A stretch of DNA of 5,745 bases from an uncultured Corynebacterium sp. (lineage in GTDB: Bacteria; Actinomycetota; Actinomycetes; Mycobacteriales; Mycobacteriaceae): positions 1 to 5,745 of the forward strand of contig NZ_CABTZR010000111.1 of assembly GCF_902489365.1 (NCBI RefSeq), given 5' to 3'. Made by a program: the position numbers and the translations under genes. Shown one piece after another: positions 4,000-5,745 of the stretch; position 1 is the stretch's first letter; the number at the start of each line of letters is the position of its first letter. Below the pieces are notes generated by a model, which worked only from the letters and a program-made list of their open reading frames with translations, had not been told where the DNA came from and searched no databases.

Positions 4000-5745
4000 C
4001 TACATCAGCTTGGTCTTCTCCAAGGTCTCCACCCAGCCGTTGGTGAACTTCTCCAACGGCTTGTGGAAGACCACGCCCAGAACCAGCATCGGTACGGCAA
4101 AAAGCAGCAGGCACAACAACGCTAGCCAGTAATCCCCGTGGTAAGTTCCGGCGATGGCCGCGCGGAAGGCGCGGATGGTGTAGGTCGCGGGCAGCCACGG
4201 ACTAATGTTCTGGAACCATTCCGGGAGTACCTGCAAGGGGTAGGCACCACCCGACGACGACACCTGGATCACCAACATGAGCACCGCTAGCGCCTTGCCC
4301 GCGTTGGCGAAAGACACCACGAACGTATAACAAATCAACATGAAGATGAGCGAGCTGACCCAGCCCGCCAACAGCATGAGGATCGGGTGCGCGGGCTCAA
4401 TGCCCACGAAGAAGATGAGGCCCAGAATCAGCATTGTCGACTGCACGAGGCCAACCGCCGCGAAAATACCGAAGCGACCGAAGAAGCGCTGCATCGGCGA
4501 ATATGTATCCTTATCCGCTACATCCGTGCGCACGCTCACCGCAGTCAGCAGCGCACCCACCCACAGCGCCAGCGCCGTGTACATCGGCGTCATGCCGGCG
4601 CCGAAGCTCTTGACCGGGTAGACCGCTTGCCTGTCGACGTCCACCGGCGCTGCAATCGCACGCGCCAAAGCATCCGGATCGGAACCAATGAGATCCGCCA
4701 ACTTCTTCAAGTCACCGGACGCCGCAGCGGAGTCGATGTCTTTCTTCAGGTCAGCGAACTTGTTGGCCTTGTCCTGCAAGCCGGAGGCGAGGTTCTGCAC
4801 CGCATCCCGAGCATCCGTCAAGGAAGAGGAATCAATGGTGACGGGGGCCTGCGCGGTATCCAGATCCGCGCTGACCTGGCCCAGGGAATCCTGCAGCGCG
4901 CGCAAGGATTCACGCAGACCGGAGGTGGAGATTCCCTCCACTGCCTTCTTGGCATCATCGAGGCTGGAGAGATCCGGCTTCGTGGGTTCGGGAGCGTTCG
5001 CGGCCGCCGTGAGGCGCGCGTGGAGAGTGCGCTCCGCGTCGATGGCCTCCTCGATACGGCTGAGCGCCTTCTCCTTATCCCCGGCAGGAAGCGGCAGGGC
5101 CTCAATGTGGCCGTGCAGGTTCTGATACTGGGCAATCGTGCCTTCTACCTGGCCGGCCAAGGTATTGAGCGTGGCGACACGGTCGGCGCGGGAGGCGGAG
5201 GCGTCGTCGTAAAGCGCATCAATGCGTTGGCGCACCACGTCATAACTAGCGCTGGTGGCATCGAGGGATTGCTGCAAGGCGTCCGTGGAAACGTTGAGCG
5301 AGGAGGACTGGACCTCCGGCAGCTCCAGGTCCGCCGAGTCCGCAATGCGCTGGGCGCTTTCCATGAGCGGAACCGCGGTATCCACGAGGCCAGCGAGGGA
5401 ACGCGCGGTACGGGCAGCCATATCGAGCTGGGTCTGCACACCATCCGCGCGCGCCTGCATCCGGTCCAACACGGCCTTGGTATCGCCCTTGCTCAAGAAG
5501 TCCGAGAGCGAGGTGACCAGATCGAAGGACACGTCACCGACCGTCGTGGTGAAGGCCTCGGCCACCTGGGCCGACACACCCTCAGCACCTTGACCAGTGA
5601 TCTTCGGAGCCAGCGCGTTCTTCTTCTCATTCATGTAGAAGGACAAATCCGCGGGCTGGGACCCATCCGTGTAGAAGTTCATCATGTCGGCACTGAAATC
5701 TTCCGGGAGCACGATGGCTGCGTAATACTCACCGGACTTGGTACC
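4000..5745 (-). CDS. YhgE/Pip family membrane protein, N-terminus outside window
   Basis: The frame is open to the window edge, so this is a 5'-truncated gene; 581 residues are visible, and YhgE/Pip proteins usually run to some 650-900. The first residues, GTKSGEYYAAIVLPEDFS, belong to the conserved end of the N-terminal YhgE/Pip domain. Residues about 70-355 are Ala/Ser/Asp/Leu-rich with heptad-like spacing and little hydrophobic content, predicted as a long extracytoplasmic helical or coiled-coil region. The C-terminal ABC-2-like membrane domain has about five segments (384-404, 423-448, 453-479, 484-506, 538-562). Its hallmark is SSSGGAYP (about 496-503) followed by SPWLPATYTIRAFRAAIAG (about 515-533). 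The family includes Lactococcus Pip, needed for phage c2 infection, and relates to the T7SS-linked EsaA; a transport or cell-envelope role is possible but unproven. No ATPase is beside it in the window. The internal GTG at 5712 is not the true start. It ends in TAG, 104 bases before ktrB. Confidence 0.9.
   Translation of the reverse strand, partial: GTKSGEYYAAIVLPEDFSADMMNFYTDGSQPADLSFYMNEKKNALAPKITGQGAEGVSAQVAEAFTTTVGDVSFDLVTSLSDFLSKGDTKAVLDRMQARADGVQTQLDMAARTARSLAGLVDTAVPLMESAQRIADSADLELPEVQSSSLNVSTDALQQSLDATSASYDVVRQRIDALYDDASASRADRVATLNTLAGQVEGTIAQYQNLHGHIEALPLPAGDKEKALSRIEEAIDAERTLHARLTAAANAPEPTKPDLSSLDDAKKAVEGISTSGLRESLRALQDSLGQVSADLDTAQAPVTIDSSSLTDARDAVQNLASGLQDKANKFADLKKDIDSAAASGDLKKLADLIGSDPDALARAIAAPVDVDRQAVYPVKSFGAGMTPMYTALALWVGALLTAVSVRTDVADKDTYSPMQRFFGRFGIFAAVGLVQSTMLILGLIFFVGIEPAHPILMLLAGWVSSLIFMLICYTFVVSFANAGKALAVLMLVIQVSSSGGAYPLQVLPEWFQNISPWLPATYTIRAFRAAIAGTYHGDYWLALLCLLLFAVPMLVLGVVFHKPLEKFTNGWVETLEKTKLM

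Noticed and set aside
4818..5593. Several long frames on both strands inside the YhgE/Pip gene
   Set aside because: They are antisense or frame-shifted shadows in GC-rich coiled-coil coding sequence. The YhgE/Pip frame is continuous and ends in diagnostic family motifs.
1..5745. tRNA, rRNA or CRISPR array
   Set aside because: No cloverleaf, conserved rRNA sequence, or regularly spaced repeat-spacer pattern is visible; the only long repeat found by eye is the 33-mer and its inverted copy.

Overview
This window looks like chromosomal DNA from a high-GC Gram-positive bacterium, most probably Corynebacterium or a close relative. That is an inference from the protein families (a DUF559/AbiEi-like protein, paired DUF202 membrane proteins, a Ktr-type potassium system and a YhgE/Pip protein) and from base composition; there is no rRNA or other marker that fixes the genus.

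Layout. Positions 1-33 hold one arm of a repeat that recurs exactly at 1066-1098. Between the copies lies a single plus-strand gene (93-1001) for a 302-residue protein with an AbiEi/DUF559 architecture and a predicted PD-(D/E)XK-like nuclease fold. The gene ends three bases before a 95-bp imperfect palindrome (1004-1098) with a strong hairpin at its centre. All remaining genes are on the minus strand. In transcription order these are: the 3' part of a YhgE/Pip membrane protein (5745-4000, its N-terminus outside the window); a TrkH/KtrB-type K+ translocating subunit (3895-2531); an overlapping TrkA/KtrA-type RCK regulatory subunit (2538-1846); and two overlapping small DUF202 membrane proteins (1785-1423 and 1426-1127). 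The plus-strand gene and the minus-strand group converge on the palindrome.

How the genes work together. KtrB and KtrA subunits form one K+ uptake system: KtrB is the membrane pore and KtrA the cytosolic nucleotide-binding gating ring, and the 8-base overlap implies translational coupling. The DUF202 pair has no known function; it may have its own, possibly leaderless, promoter. The YhgE/Pip gene is separated from ktrB by about 100 bp that contains candidate promoter elements.

The most unusual part is the repeat-flanked DUF559 gene with its palindrome, which could be an exchangeable accessory gene in a repeat-bounded slot. I do not see a complete new multi-gene system. The other genes are recognisable core or common accessory families.
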